A stretch of DNA of 64,000 nt from Methylotenera sp. (GTDB lineage: Bacteria > Pseudomonadota > Gammaproteobacteria > Burkholderiales > Methylophilaceae): the NCBI GenBank assembly GCA_030682715.1, contig JAUXNQ010000055.1:124001-188000 (forward strand), given 5' to 3'. Under the pieces are notes generated by a model. That model had not been told where the DNA came from. It saw only the letters and a program-made list of their open reading frames with translations, and searched no databases. The translations under genes and the position numbers were made by a program. Numbering within the stretch: the first letter of the stretch is position 1; every line of letters begins with the position of its first letter. This document shows positions 9,014-16,689 of the stretch, one piece after another.

Positions 9014-10459
9014 ATGGCTTTGAACAATGATGGCCAATTATCCTGGATTGGCGAACTCTACCGTCTCGGGCAATCGGGCGTATTGCGCGAAGCCCCTGCG
9101 GAGGTACAGAAGCGCATCCTGCAACATATCGTCAGCGGGTTTGAGGCAAGTAGTGGTGCGCTTGCTTTATGTGAAGACGATACCAGTGAGAACATGACGA
9201 TAGTCGCAGGCATCGGACTCCCGCCAGATGCGATTGGCAGCACGATCAGGCTTGGCGAGAAGGTGCTGGGGTGGGTTGCCAGAGAAGGGGAAGCGCTACT
9301 CTTGAATGGCGATATTTCCAATGATTCACGCTTCTGCAACATGCAGGCAAGAACTGGCTCCGTTAGACCCAACTCCGCGATGTGCTGGCCCCTTAAACTG
9401 GACAATCGCGTAATCGGCGCGCTCAGCATCAACCGCATTGGTAACCAGAAAGCCTATACCGAAGATGATCTGGAATACGGTGGCATTCTCGTGAACCTGA
9501 TTACCGTGGTAATCGAGAACGCCCAATTGCACATTGAACAGCAGCAGCGCCTTGATGCGCTGGAGCAAGCAGAGGCGCAGTCGCGCAACAGTCACAATGA
9601 ACTCCAAATAGCTTATCGGCAGCTTCAGGATACCCAAGGGCAGTTGTTGCAGTCCGAAAAACTGGCCTCCATCGGGCAGCTGGCGGCAGGCGTGGCACAT
9701 GAAATCAACAACCCGATTGGCTATGTCTATTCCAACCTGGGCTCGCTACAGAAGTATTTACAGGATATTTTCCTGGTAATCGAGGCTTACGAGAAAATCG
9801 AGTCGCTGCCCGGTCTGCACGAAGAAACGCTGGCGGAAATCCATAGTGCCAAGAATATTGTCGATTTCGCTTTCCTGAAAGAGGATATTGCCGAACTGAT
9901 GAGCGAATCGCGTGAAGGCATCACGCGCGTGAAGAAAATCGTACAGAACCTTAAGGATTTTTCCCACGCCGACTCCGACGACAGCTGGCAATGGGCCGAC
10001 CTGCATTTGGGGCTGGACAGCACGCTCAGCATCGTGTGGAACGAGATCAAGTACAAGGCCGAAGTGATAAAGGAATATGGCGAAATCCCTGAGGTTGAAT
10101 GCCTACCCTCGCAGCTGAATCAGGTGTTCATGAATCTGCTGGTAAACGCATCACATGCCATTAATGAGCAGGGCACCATCACCATTCGCACTGCGGCAGA
10201 GGGAGATCTGGTATGGGTGGAGGTAACGGATACTGGGGCAGGCATTGAACCGGAGCTCATGAACAAGATATTCGATCCATTTTTCACCACCAAGCCAGTG
10301 GGCACAGGCACTGGGCTGGGGCTGTCCGTTTCCTACAGTATTATTCAGAAGCATTGTGGTAGCATCAGCGTGGTCAGTGAGTCTGGCAAAGGTACGACTT
10401 TCCGCATCACGTTGCCAGTGAAGCGGTCAGAGCCACAACTCGAAAAGTCACTTTCATAA
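9014..10459 (+). CDS. Soluble GAF sensor histidine kinase
   Basis: A 481-residue cytoplasmic kinase. GAF domain (about 10-170), short coiled linker, HisKA with phospho-His229 (VAHEINNP), a long helical insert, and HATPase with DTGAGI and GTGLGL boxes. It is a close paralogue of the kinase at 1287 but lacks the PAS domain. Parts of the kinase core are identical at DNA level (for example the 35 bases from about 2780 match those from about 10082), which points to recent duplication or gene conversion. A TATAAT box (8984-8989) lies 30 bases before the ATG, so it may also have its own promoter. The receiver-HD-GYP gene follows 11 bases later and is the likely phosphorylation partner. Confidence 0.9.
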   Translation: MALNNDGQLSWIGELYRLGQSGVLREAPAEVQKRILQHIVSGFEASSGALALCEDDTSENMTIVAGIGLPPDAIGSTIRLGEKVLGWVAREGEALLLNGDISNDSRFCNMQARTGSVRPNSAMCWPLKLDNRVIGALSINRIGNQKAYTEDDLEYGGILVNLITVVIENAQLHIEQQQRLDALEQAEAQSRNSHNELQIAYRQLQDTQGQLLQSEKLASIGQLAAGVAHEINNPIGYVYSNLGSLQKYLQDIFLVIEAYEKIESLPGLHEETLAEIHSAKNIVDFAFLKEDIAELMSESREGITRVKKIVQNLKDFSHADSDDSWQWADLHLGLDSTLSIVWNEIKYKAEVIKEYGEIPEVECLPSQLNQVFMNLLVNASHAINEQGTITIRTAAEGDLVWVEVTDTGAGIEPELMNKIFDPFFTTKPVGTGTGLGLSVSYSIIQKHCGSISVVSESGKGTTFRITLPVKRSEPQLEKSLS

Positions 10460-10470
10460 GGAGTGGTAGT

Positions 10471-11805
10471 TTGAACGATGTAATGAACCCACAGCCGCAA
10501 GATCAGGAAACCTTACCAGCAACCCTGCTCTTTGTCGATGACGAACCGAATATTCTGGCTGCGCTACGGCGCCTGTTCCGACCGCTGGGTTTCCGCATTT
10601 TTATCGCGGAAGGCGGCGCACAGGGGCTGGAAGTCATCGCCAACGAGAAAATCGATCTGGTCATCTCCGATATGCGCATGCCTGAGATGGACGGGGCTCA
10701 ATTCTTGGAACAAGTGCGGCTCAGGTCACCAGACAGTATACGCATCCTGCTGACTGGCTACGCAGATATTTCATCCACGATAGCTGCTATCAACAAGGGG
10801 CAGATATTTCGTTACATCGCCAAGCCGTGGGAGGACAACGATATCGTTCTCACTGTCCGTCACGCGCTGGAGCGCAAACAGCTGGAACGCGAGAAGGAGC
10901 GCCTTGAAGCGCTGACCCAGCGACAAAATGACGAGCTGAAAGATCTCAACGCCAACCTGGAGGATAAGGTCAAAGCACGCACCGAGGAACTGCGGCAGAC
11001 CATGGGCTTTCTTGATATTGCACATGAAAAACTGAAAAAGAGCTTCTTTACCTCAATCCTTATGTTCTCCAATTTGCTGGAGTTACGGGAGGGGGCTATG
11101 GCAGGCCATTCACGCCGGGTTGCAGATATTGCGCGCAAACTGGCAGTTCGTCTAGGTATGAACGAGGCTGATGCTCAAGATGTGATGGTTGCAGGGCTTT
11201 TACACGATATCGGTAAGATAGGTCTTCCAGATGATCTTCTTCACAAACCGTTTAGCATGCTAGCTGGTGAAGAATACAGCGCGGTTGCCAAGCACCCTAT
11301 CGTTGGGCAGACTGCGCTGATGGCGCTGGAGCAGCTGAATGGCGCCGCCAAACTGATTCGCAGTCACCATGAACGGTTTGACGGCAGAGGTTATCCTGAT
11401 GGACTTGTCGGCATGGATATTCCGCTCGGGGCACGAATTCTGAATGTTGCCAACGATTACGATGCCGTACAGCAAGGCCGCCTGCTAAACAAGCGTATGA
11501 ATGCGAAAGATGCGCTTACCTTCATCAAGGATGGACGCGATAATCGGTATGACCCACAGGTGGTGGATGCCTTCGTCAGGATGATAGAGGGTGTAGGGGA
11601 AGTAACCAAAAAAGTGCAGGAAATCGCGTTGCATACCGCTGACCTTAAGAGTGGTATGGTACTCACGCGAGATCTAATGTCTCGAAGCGGTCTTCTGCTG
11701 CTAGCCCGCGATTACCTGTTGGATGATGCTCTGATTGATCATCTAAGAAAGAACGAGAAGATGGATGGTCATCCTCTCATCATTTATGTACAAGTAGGGA
11801 GGTAA
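10471..11805 (+). CDS. Response regulator with HD-GYP c-di-GMP phosphodiesterase domain
   Basis: A 444-residue RpfG-like protein: receiver (about 15-135) with phospho-acceptor Asp67 (SDMRMPEMDG) and KPWEDN, a coiled coil (about 135-185), and an HD-GYP domain with the metal-binding HD at 245-246 (HDIGK) and GYP at 307-309 within HHERFDGRGYP. All key HD-GYP residues look present, so hydrolysis of c-di-GMP is likely. The start is a TTG at 10471 with a strong AAGGAG seven bases upstream; an ATG at 10483 is the alternative. It follows the 9014 kinase closely and is followed after two bases by a stand-alone receiver gene. Confidence 0.88.
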   Translation: MNDVMNPQPQDQETLPATLLFVDDEPNILAALRRLFRPLGFRIFIAEGGAQGLEVIANEKIDLVISDMRMPEMDGAQFLEQVRLRSPDSIRILLTGYADISSTIAAINKGQIFRYIAKPWEDNDIVLTVRHALERKQLEREKERLEALTQRQNDELKDLNANLEDKVKARTEELRQTMGFLDIAHEKLKKSFFTSILMFSNLLELREGAMAGHSRRVADIARKLAVRLGMNEADAQDVMVAGLLHDIGKIGLPDDLLHKPFSMLAGEEYSAVAKHPIVGQTALMALEQLNGAAKLIRSHHERFDGRGYPDGLVGMDIPLGARILNVANDYDAVQQGRLLNKRMNAKDALTFIKDGRDNRYDPQVVDAFVRMIEGVGEVTKKVQEIALHTADLKSGMVLTRDLMSRSGLLLLARDYLLDDALIDHLRKNEKMDGHPLIIYVQVGR

Positions 11806-11807
11806 TC

Positions 11808-12389
11808 ATGGCTCGTATCATGTTGGTGGATGATGAAGAAAACATACTTAGAGCATTACGGCGTGTTCTAGGTACGCCAGAAGCATGGTGTGGTAATCCA
11901 TTTGGAGACAGGGGTGAGGGAGCACCTCGCAATGCACTCGAGATATTCACATCGCCGCTTGTAGCCTTGGCGCGCGCCAGCGAAGGAGTGCCGTTCGATG
12001 TTGTCATTTCCGATTATCGCATGCCCGAGATGGATGGCGTCGCTTTCCTCAAGACCTTGCGCGAGATACAGCCAGAAACGGTACGTATCATACTTAGCGG
12101 TTATGCGGATATGGAAGGGCTTATCAGCGCCATCAACGAAGCTAACATCCATCGCTTCATCTGCAAGCCGTGGGATGATCACGCCCTGTGTGCCGACGTG
12201 CGGCAGGCGTTACAGTTGCACTATCTACAAATTGATAATCAGCGCCTCGCAGACGAAGTGCGCCACCAGCAGGGTATCATTTCCCGGCATGAGCTGGAAT
12301 TACGCCGCCTGGAGGCCGAAACGCCTGGCATCACCAAAGTCAGGCGGACACCAGATGGTGGGATACTGCTTGATGAAGACGTCGACTGA
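11808..12389 (+). CDS. Stand-alone receiver protein with an insertion
   Basis: A 193-residue single-domain response regulator. The acidic pair is VDDEE near residue 9, the phospho-acceptor is Asp69 (SDYRMPEMDG), and the KPW motif (CKPWDD) follows. A coiled-coil tail (about 140-175) has no output domain. The distance from the acidic pair to the phospho-acceptor is 17 residues longer than in its neighbour at 10471. The extra piece is glycine/proline-rich (about residues 22-42, beginning GTPEAWCGNPFGD). A strong GGGAGG ribosome site precedes the ATG. The stop overlaps the start of the MglA-like GTPase (TGATG), so the receiver may relay phosphorylation state to that GTPase. Confidence 0.85.
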   Translation: MARIMLVDDEENILRALRRVLGTPEAWCGNPFGDRGEGAPRNALEIFTSPLVALARASEGVPFDVVISDYRMPEMDGVAFLKTLREIQPETVRIILSGYADMEGLISAINEANIHRFICKPWDDHALCADVRQALQLHYLQIDNQRLADEVRHQQGIISRHELELRRLEAETPGITKVRRTPDGGILLDEDVD

Positions 12390-13036
12390 TGGCAGACTAC
12401 GATGAAGAGGCCAGCCGCCTGACCATCAAGCTGGTGTATTACGGCCCTGCGATGAGCGGCAAGACCACCAACCTGATGCGCCTGCATGACTTGCTCAATC
12501 CGCAACTCAAGGGGGAGATCATGACGCTGGAAACGCAGAACGACCGTACCCTGTTCTTCGACCTGCTGCCTCTTGGGTTCAGGACACCCTCTGGCCTGCT
12601 GGTCAAGTTCAAGTTGTTCACTGTACCGGGGCAGGTAGCGCACGATGCCACGCGCAAGGCCGTGCTGTCGCGCGCCGATGGGGCGGTATTCGTGGCGGAT
12701 TCGCAGCGCAGTCAGGGACTCAACAACTCCGAGGCATTCCAGAATCTGGCCGACAATGTCGGACGGGTGGGACTCGATTTCGACACCCTGCCGCTGGTCA
12801 TCCAGTTCAACAAGCGCGATTTGCTAGATATCTACTCCGAGGATGAGTTGCGCGAACGCTGGGCAAAAATGCCCTGGCCGCTGTTGTTTGCCGTCGCCCT
12901 GACTGGCGATGGGGTTCAGGAAACACTGCGGGCGCTGATGGCGCAAGTCTATCCCGTGTTGGACAGGCAGTACGGGTTGCAGGCGAGGCACGGCATGGGA
13001 CGCGAGGAATTCGCGGCGGCGATTGTCGGGGCATGA
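12389..13036 (+). CDS. MglA-like Ras-superfamily small GTPase
   Basis: A 215-residue small GTPase of the MglA family, which in Myxococcus sets cell polarity and controls type IV pili and gliding. Visible motifs: P-loop GPAMSGKT at 19-26, TVPGQ at 78-82, and NKRD at 141-144. From memory, the arginine and glutamine that serve MglA as built-in catalytic residues are Arg53 and Gln82; both are present here at the same numbers. Position 21 is Ala where the Myxococcus protein, as I remember it, has Gly. The gene overlaps the receiver gene before it and the kinase gene after it. No MglB/roadblock partner is recognisable nearby. I call it MglA-like rather than mglA because its function here is unproven. 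Confidence 0.88.
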   Translation: MADYDEEASRLTIKLVYYGPAMSGKTTNLMRLHDLLNPQLKGEIMTLETQNDRTLFFDLLPLGFRTPSGLLVKFKLFTVPGQVAHDATRKAVLSRADGAVFVADSQRSQGLNNSEAFQNLADNVGRVGLDFDTLPLVIQFNKRDLLDIYSEDELRERWAKMPWPLLFAVALTGDGVQETLRALMAQVYPVLDRQYGLQARHGMGREEFAAAIVGA

Positions 13037-13037
13037 G

Positions 13038-14267
13038 ATGCAACTGAGAAATGATCATTTTGATCGCGATTTCACGCTGACCGAACTGTTGGCCGGGATG
13101 TCGCGCGAAAGGCTTGCGCGCAGCCTGGATACGTTGTTGGGGCCTGATTTTCGTCTGCTGACGGCAAGGAGCGAGGTTTTGCTGGGCACTGTGGAGCCAT
13201 TGTCGGTGGCTTGTCGTTGCGAGTTGCGACTGGACATCGAACCGCTGGGCTTTCTGGAAGCGCCCGTTACCATGCAGCCACAGGCGCAAGCATGCGCGAG
13301 TCTAATCGAATTGACCATGAAAAGTGCTGCACGCTATTTAATGGCATCTCATCTTCACGAGAATAATGTTAACGAGAACTACAAGAACCTGCTACTGCAG
13401 CATGAAGCTCTGCTTAAATCTGAGCTACAGTATAAGCAATTGAGTGAGGAGCTAGAGTCGCGCGTGCAGGCACAGGTCAAAATTATCAAGCAAGCGGAAC
13501 GGCAACTTTATCAGGCAGAAAAAATGGCCTCCGTAGGACAGCTTGCCGCTGGCGTGGCGCATGAAATCAATAATCCGATCGGGTTTATCCGCAGCAACCT
13601 GGGGACGGCGAAGGCTTATGTGCAGAACTTTTCCCAACTTGCTCCGCTGATCAAATCTGGCGCTGTTGATCAACTGGCAGCCGTATGGAATGAGGGTGAT
13701 ATGGATTTTGTACTGGAAGATTTTTCTTCACTGCTGAACGAGAGCATTAGCGGTGCCGACCGTGTGGCACGCATCGTGGCCGACCTGAAAGGGTTTTCCA
13801 ACATAGACCACACCGAAGAGGAAGTAATCTCCATCAGCGACTGCATCACCTCCGTGTGCAATGTTGCCGCCAGCCGTATTCCTGCTGGCGTGCATCTGGT
13901 GATGCAACTGGAACAAACTCCACCCTTGCGTTGCCGTCCCGGCCATCTCAATCAGGTCTTTCTGAACTTGCTGCTAAATGCGTTACAGGCAGTGGGTGAA
14001 CAAGGTGAAATTAGAATTAGAACGGAATCTATTACGGGAGTGATTTTGGTACACGTAATAGATACTGGGATAGGCATCACCGAAGAAAATATGCTGCGAA
14101 TTTTCGACCCATTTTTCACAACACATGATGTGGGCCATGGTACTGGGCTGGGTTTGACCGTGTGCCGCGACATTGTGCAGGCGCATGGCGGTAGCATTGT
14201 TGTGGAAAGCAAAAAAAATGAAGGCAGCCATTTTACTGTATATCTGCCGCTTGATCGGAATACCTAA
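13038..14267 (+). CDS. Histidine kinase of the GTPase locus
   Basis: A soluble kinase of about 409 residues. Its N-terminal 110 residues match no sensor domain I know; they contain a cysteine pair (CRC) and a helical segment. A coiled coil (about 115-160) leads to HisKA with His175 (VAHEINNP) and a HATPase with DTGIGI and GTGLGL boxes. The kinase core is related to those at 1287 and 9014 but more divergent. I place the start at the ATG at 13038; a TTG at 13023 would overlap the GTPase by 14 bases. Its stop overlaps the start of the receiver-ATPase gene by one base, so that receiver is the obvious phosphorylation target. Confidence 0.85.
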   Translation: MQLRNDHFDRDFTLTELLAGMSRERLARSLDTLLGPDFRLLTARSEVLLGTVEPLSVACRCELRLDIEPLGFLEAPVTMQPQAQACASLIELTMKSAARYLMASHLHENNVNENYKNLLLQHEALLKSELQYKQLSEELESRVQAQVKIIKQAERQLYQAEKMASVGQLAAGVAHEINNPIGFIRSNLGTAKAYVQNFSQLAPLIKSGAVDQLAAVWNEGDMDFVLEDFSSLLNESISGADRVARIVADLKGFSNIDHTEEEVISISDCITSVCNVAASRIPAGVHLVMQLEQTPPLRCRPGHLNQVFLNLLLNALQAVGEQGEIRIRTESITGVILVHVIDTGIGITEENMLRIFDPFFTTHDVGHGTGLGLTVCRDIVQAHGGSIVVESKKNEGSHFTVYLPLDRNT

Positions 14268-16498
14268 TGTCACTCTACACCTCTCTTTTTACTGGTTCGG
14301 AACCTACGCCAGAACCGCAAAAGACTATCGATAAGCAAATCTACAAAATATTGCTGGTAGATGATGAGCCGAATGTGCTCAAAGCGCTGCAACGTATCTT
14401 TCGTCAGGAGAATTACCAGATCACGCTGGCCGGCAACGGCCAAGAGGCGTTGGAACAGCTGAAAAAAGATACATTTCAATTGATGATCTCAGATTATATG
14501 ATGCCGATTATGAACGGCGCGGAACTGCTTAAACGGGCTAGAGACATCCAGCCCGAGATGATTCGCATCATGTTAACAGGTCATGCAGACACTGGTGCTG
14601 TAATGGGTGCCATCAATGAAGGTGCGGTATACAAGTTCATTCTCAAGCCGTGGAACGATGATGATTTGCGCGTGACGGTGGCACTGGCACTGGAGCAATG
14701 CGACTTGATTCACAAGAATAAGGTGCTGCAAAAGGACAACATACAGAAGAGTAAGGAAATTTCCTCGCTCGCTAAGTTAACTATCACTAACCGCAGTCAG
14801 CTTGCAATTATGCTCAACAAACGTAACCTGCTCAATAGTCAGCAGGTGCAAGAGCTTTATCGGCTACAGCAAACGCGTAAGGAACCAATGATAAAATTGC
14901 TTCTGGAGCGCGATTGGATAGCGGAAAAAGTGATACGAGATATTCTGCGCAAAGAACTTTTGTTAGAAGAAGTGTCGCTCGCAGAGTTCCATGTAGATCC
15001 AGCGGTAGTGGCACTCATTCCCCTGAGCTTCTGTGAACGTCAACTAGTGGTACCTCTCAAACTCAATGGTCGACAACTGATGCTGGCAGTAGCAGATCCA
15101 TTGGATATGGGGTTGATTGACGAATTACAGTTTGTTTCTGGTCTTAATATTCAAGCGGTGATGGCAGACGTGGCAGCCATCAAAACTAAGATCAAGGAAG
15201 TTTATGGCGCTGAAGATAACGTGGACTTTAAAGACCTCGAAACTTTGGTGTCTAGCCCAGATCCCTACGAGGGTATTGAGATAGTCATTGAGGACGACCA
15301 GGACCAGTCAATAGAAGAATTGCTGCAAGGTACCGACGAGCCCCCTGCAATTCGCTTGGTGAATGCAGTGATACTTGAGGCGATCCGGCTCGGTGCCAGC
15401 GACATCCACATTCAGCCGCGTACTAAAAGTGTCGTTGTACGCTACCGCATTGATGGCGTACTAATCGACAAGATTCATATCCCACATCACATGCACCAGT
15501 CGCTTGTGTCACGCCTGAAAGTGATGTCAGAACTCGACATCAGCGAGCGGCGCCGGCCGCAAGATGGCCGCATTACGGTCAAGAGTCCATTGCGCATCGT
15601 GGATTTGCGAATTTCGACCCTGCCCACCATCAACGGAGAAAAGGTCGTGATGCGCATCCTTGACCGAAATGCGGCGGTGCATGGCCTAGATGGCCTGGGG
15701 TTTTCACAAACCAATCTATCCAGAATACTCACGATGGTAGACAAGCCGCAGGGCATTATTCTGGCCACTGGTCCGACCGGCAGCGGCAAGACCACGACGC
15801 TCTACTCGCTATTGCAGCACAATGCCTCACCAAGCAAGAATTACATCACCATCGAAGATCCAGTTGAATATTATCTGGATATGGCTGGTCAAGTGCTGAT
15901 CAAGGAGAAGATTGGACTTAACTTTCCAGTTGTGCTGCGCTCTATCCTACGTCAGGATCCTGATGTAATCTTGTTGGGAGAAATTCGCGACCTCGAAACG
16001 GCAGAAGTCGCCTTCCACGCTGCGTTAACTGGGCACCTAGTATTTTCCACCTTGCATACCAATTCTGCGGTGGCGACCATCGCCCGCCTGTTCGATCTCG
16101 GCCTTAAGCCCTACGTGGTAGCCACGGCAATTGAGGGGATTATTGCGCAACGGCTGGTAAGGGGTATCTGCCCACGTTGCCGTGAACAGGTAACGCCAGA
16201 TACAGGGCTGATACAAAGAATAGGCTTTCCTTTTGAGGCGGGCAAGATCGCGGCGTATCGGGGCAAGGGTTGCCATCACTGTAGCGGGACAGGTTATAAA
16301 GGTAGAATCGGCTTGTATGAAATACTCGTTCCTGATGAAGAAATGCGGGATATGGTTTCGGGCGGTGCGAGCATACTTGAAATCGGGAAGGCTGCGCGGA
16401 AGAGAGGGATGGCATCGCTTATCATGGATGCGCTAGAGAAAGTGAACGCAGGGTTGACCACGCTAGAAGAGGTGCTGCGGGTTTTGGGGCCGCAGTAA
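14267..16498 (+). CDS. Receiver fused to a PilB/GspE-type assembly ATPase
   Basis: A 743-residue protein: N-terminal receiver (about 25-145) with phospho-acceptor Asp76 (SDYMMPIMNG) and KPWNDD; a middle part resembling the GspE/MshE N-terminal domain (about 180-310); and a full GspE/PilB ATPase with Walker A GPTGSGKT at 502-509, an EDPVEY box, the LLGEIRD Walker B region and a four-cysteine zinc-site pair (CPRC, CHHC). Such ATPases drive type IV pilus extension or type II secretion. Fusion to a receiver suggests that phosphorylation gates the motor. No pilin, PilC or secretin gene is in the window, so it must act on machinery encoded elsewhere or have a different role. It ends the co-oriented run; a hairpin terminator follows. 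Confidence 0.9.
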   Translation: MSLYTSLFTGSEPTPEPQKTIDKQIYKILLVDDEPNVLKALQRIFRQENYQITLAGNGQEALEQLKKDTFQLMISDYMMPIMNGAELLKRARDIQPEMIRIMLTGHADTGAVMGAINEGAVYKFILKPWNDDDLRVTVALALEQCDLIHKNKVLQKDNIQKSKEISSLAKLTITNRSQLAIMLNKRNLLNSQQVQELYRLQQTRKEPMIKLLLERDWIAEKVIRDILRKELLLEEVSLAEFHVDPAVVALIPLSFCERQLVVPLKLNGRQLMLAVADPLDMGLIDELQFVSGLNIQAVMADVAAIKTKIKEVYGAEDNVDFKDLETLVSSPDPYEGIEIVIEDDQDQSIEELLQGTDEPPAIRLVNAVILEAIRLGASDIHIQPRTKSVVVRYRIDGVLIDKIHIPHHMHQSLVSRLKVMSELDISERRRPQDGRITVKSPLRIVDLRISTLPTINGEKVVMRILDRNAAVHGLDGLGFSQTNLSRILTMVDKPQGIILATGPTGSGKTTTLYSLLQHNASPSKNYITIEDPVEYYLDMAGQVLIKEKIGLNFPVVLRSILRQDPDVILLGEIRDLETAEVAFHAALTGHLVFSTLHTNSAVATIARLFDLGLKPYVVATAIEGIIAQRLVRGICPRCREQVTPDTGLIQRIGFPFEAGKIAAYRGKGCHHCSGTGYKGRIGLYEILVPDEEMRDMVSGGASILEIGKAARKRGMASLIMDALEKVNAGLTTLEEVLRVLGPQ

Positions 16499-16568
16499 GA
16501 CGCTGTTAATTCTTTTGGGGTGATTACCTGGGACGCACAATTCAAGGTGTCAGAAACATAAGAGAAAA

Positions 16569-16596
16569 GAGCTAACCTGATGGTTGGCCCTTTTTT
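16569..16596 (+). terminator. Rho-independent terminator after the signalling run
   Basis: gagctaacc (16569-16577) pairs with ggttggccc (16582-16590) across a 4-base loop, with one mismatch and one G-T pair, and is followed by six T residues. It sits about 70 bases past the stop of the receiver-ATPase gene and fits as the end of that transcript. Confidence 0.7.
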
Positions 16597-16689
16597 CATT
16601 ACATAATAATCAATAGGTTACGTTCTATTGGTATCACCGTAGCGAGTTTGATTCAGTGTTCAATATTGGAGAGTTAAACTGTTAATGGT

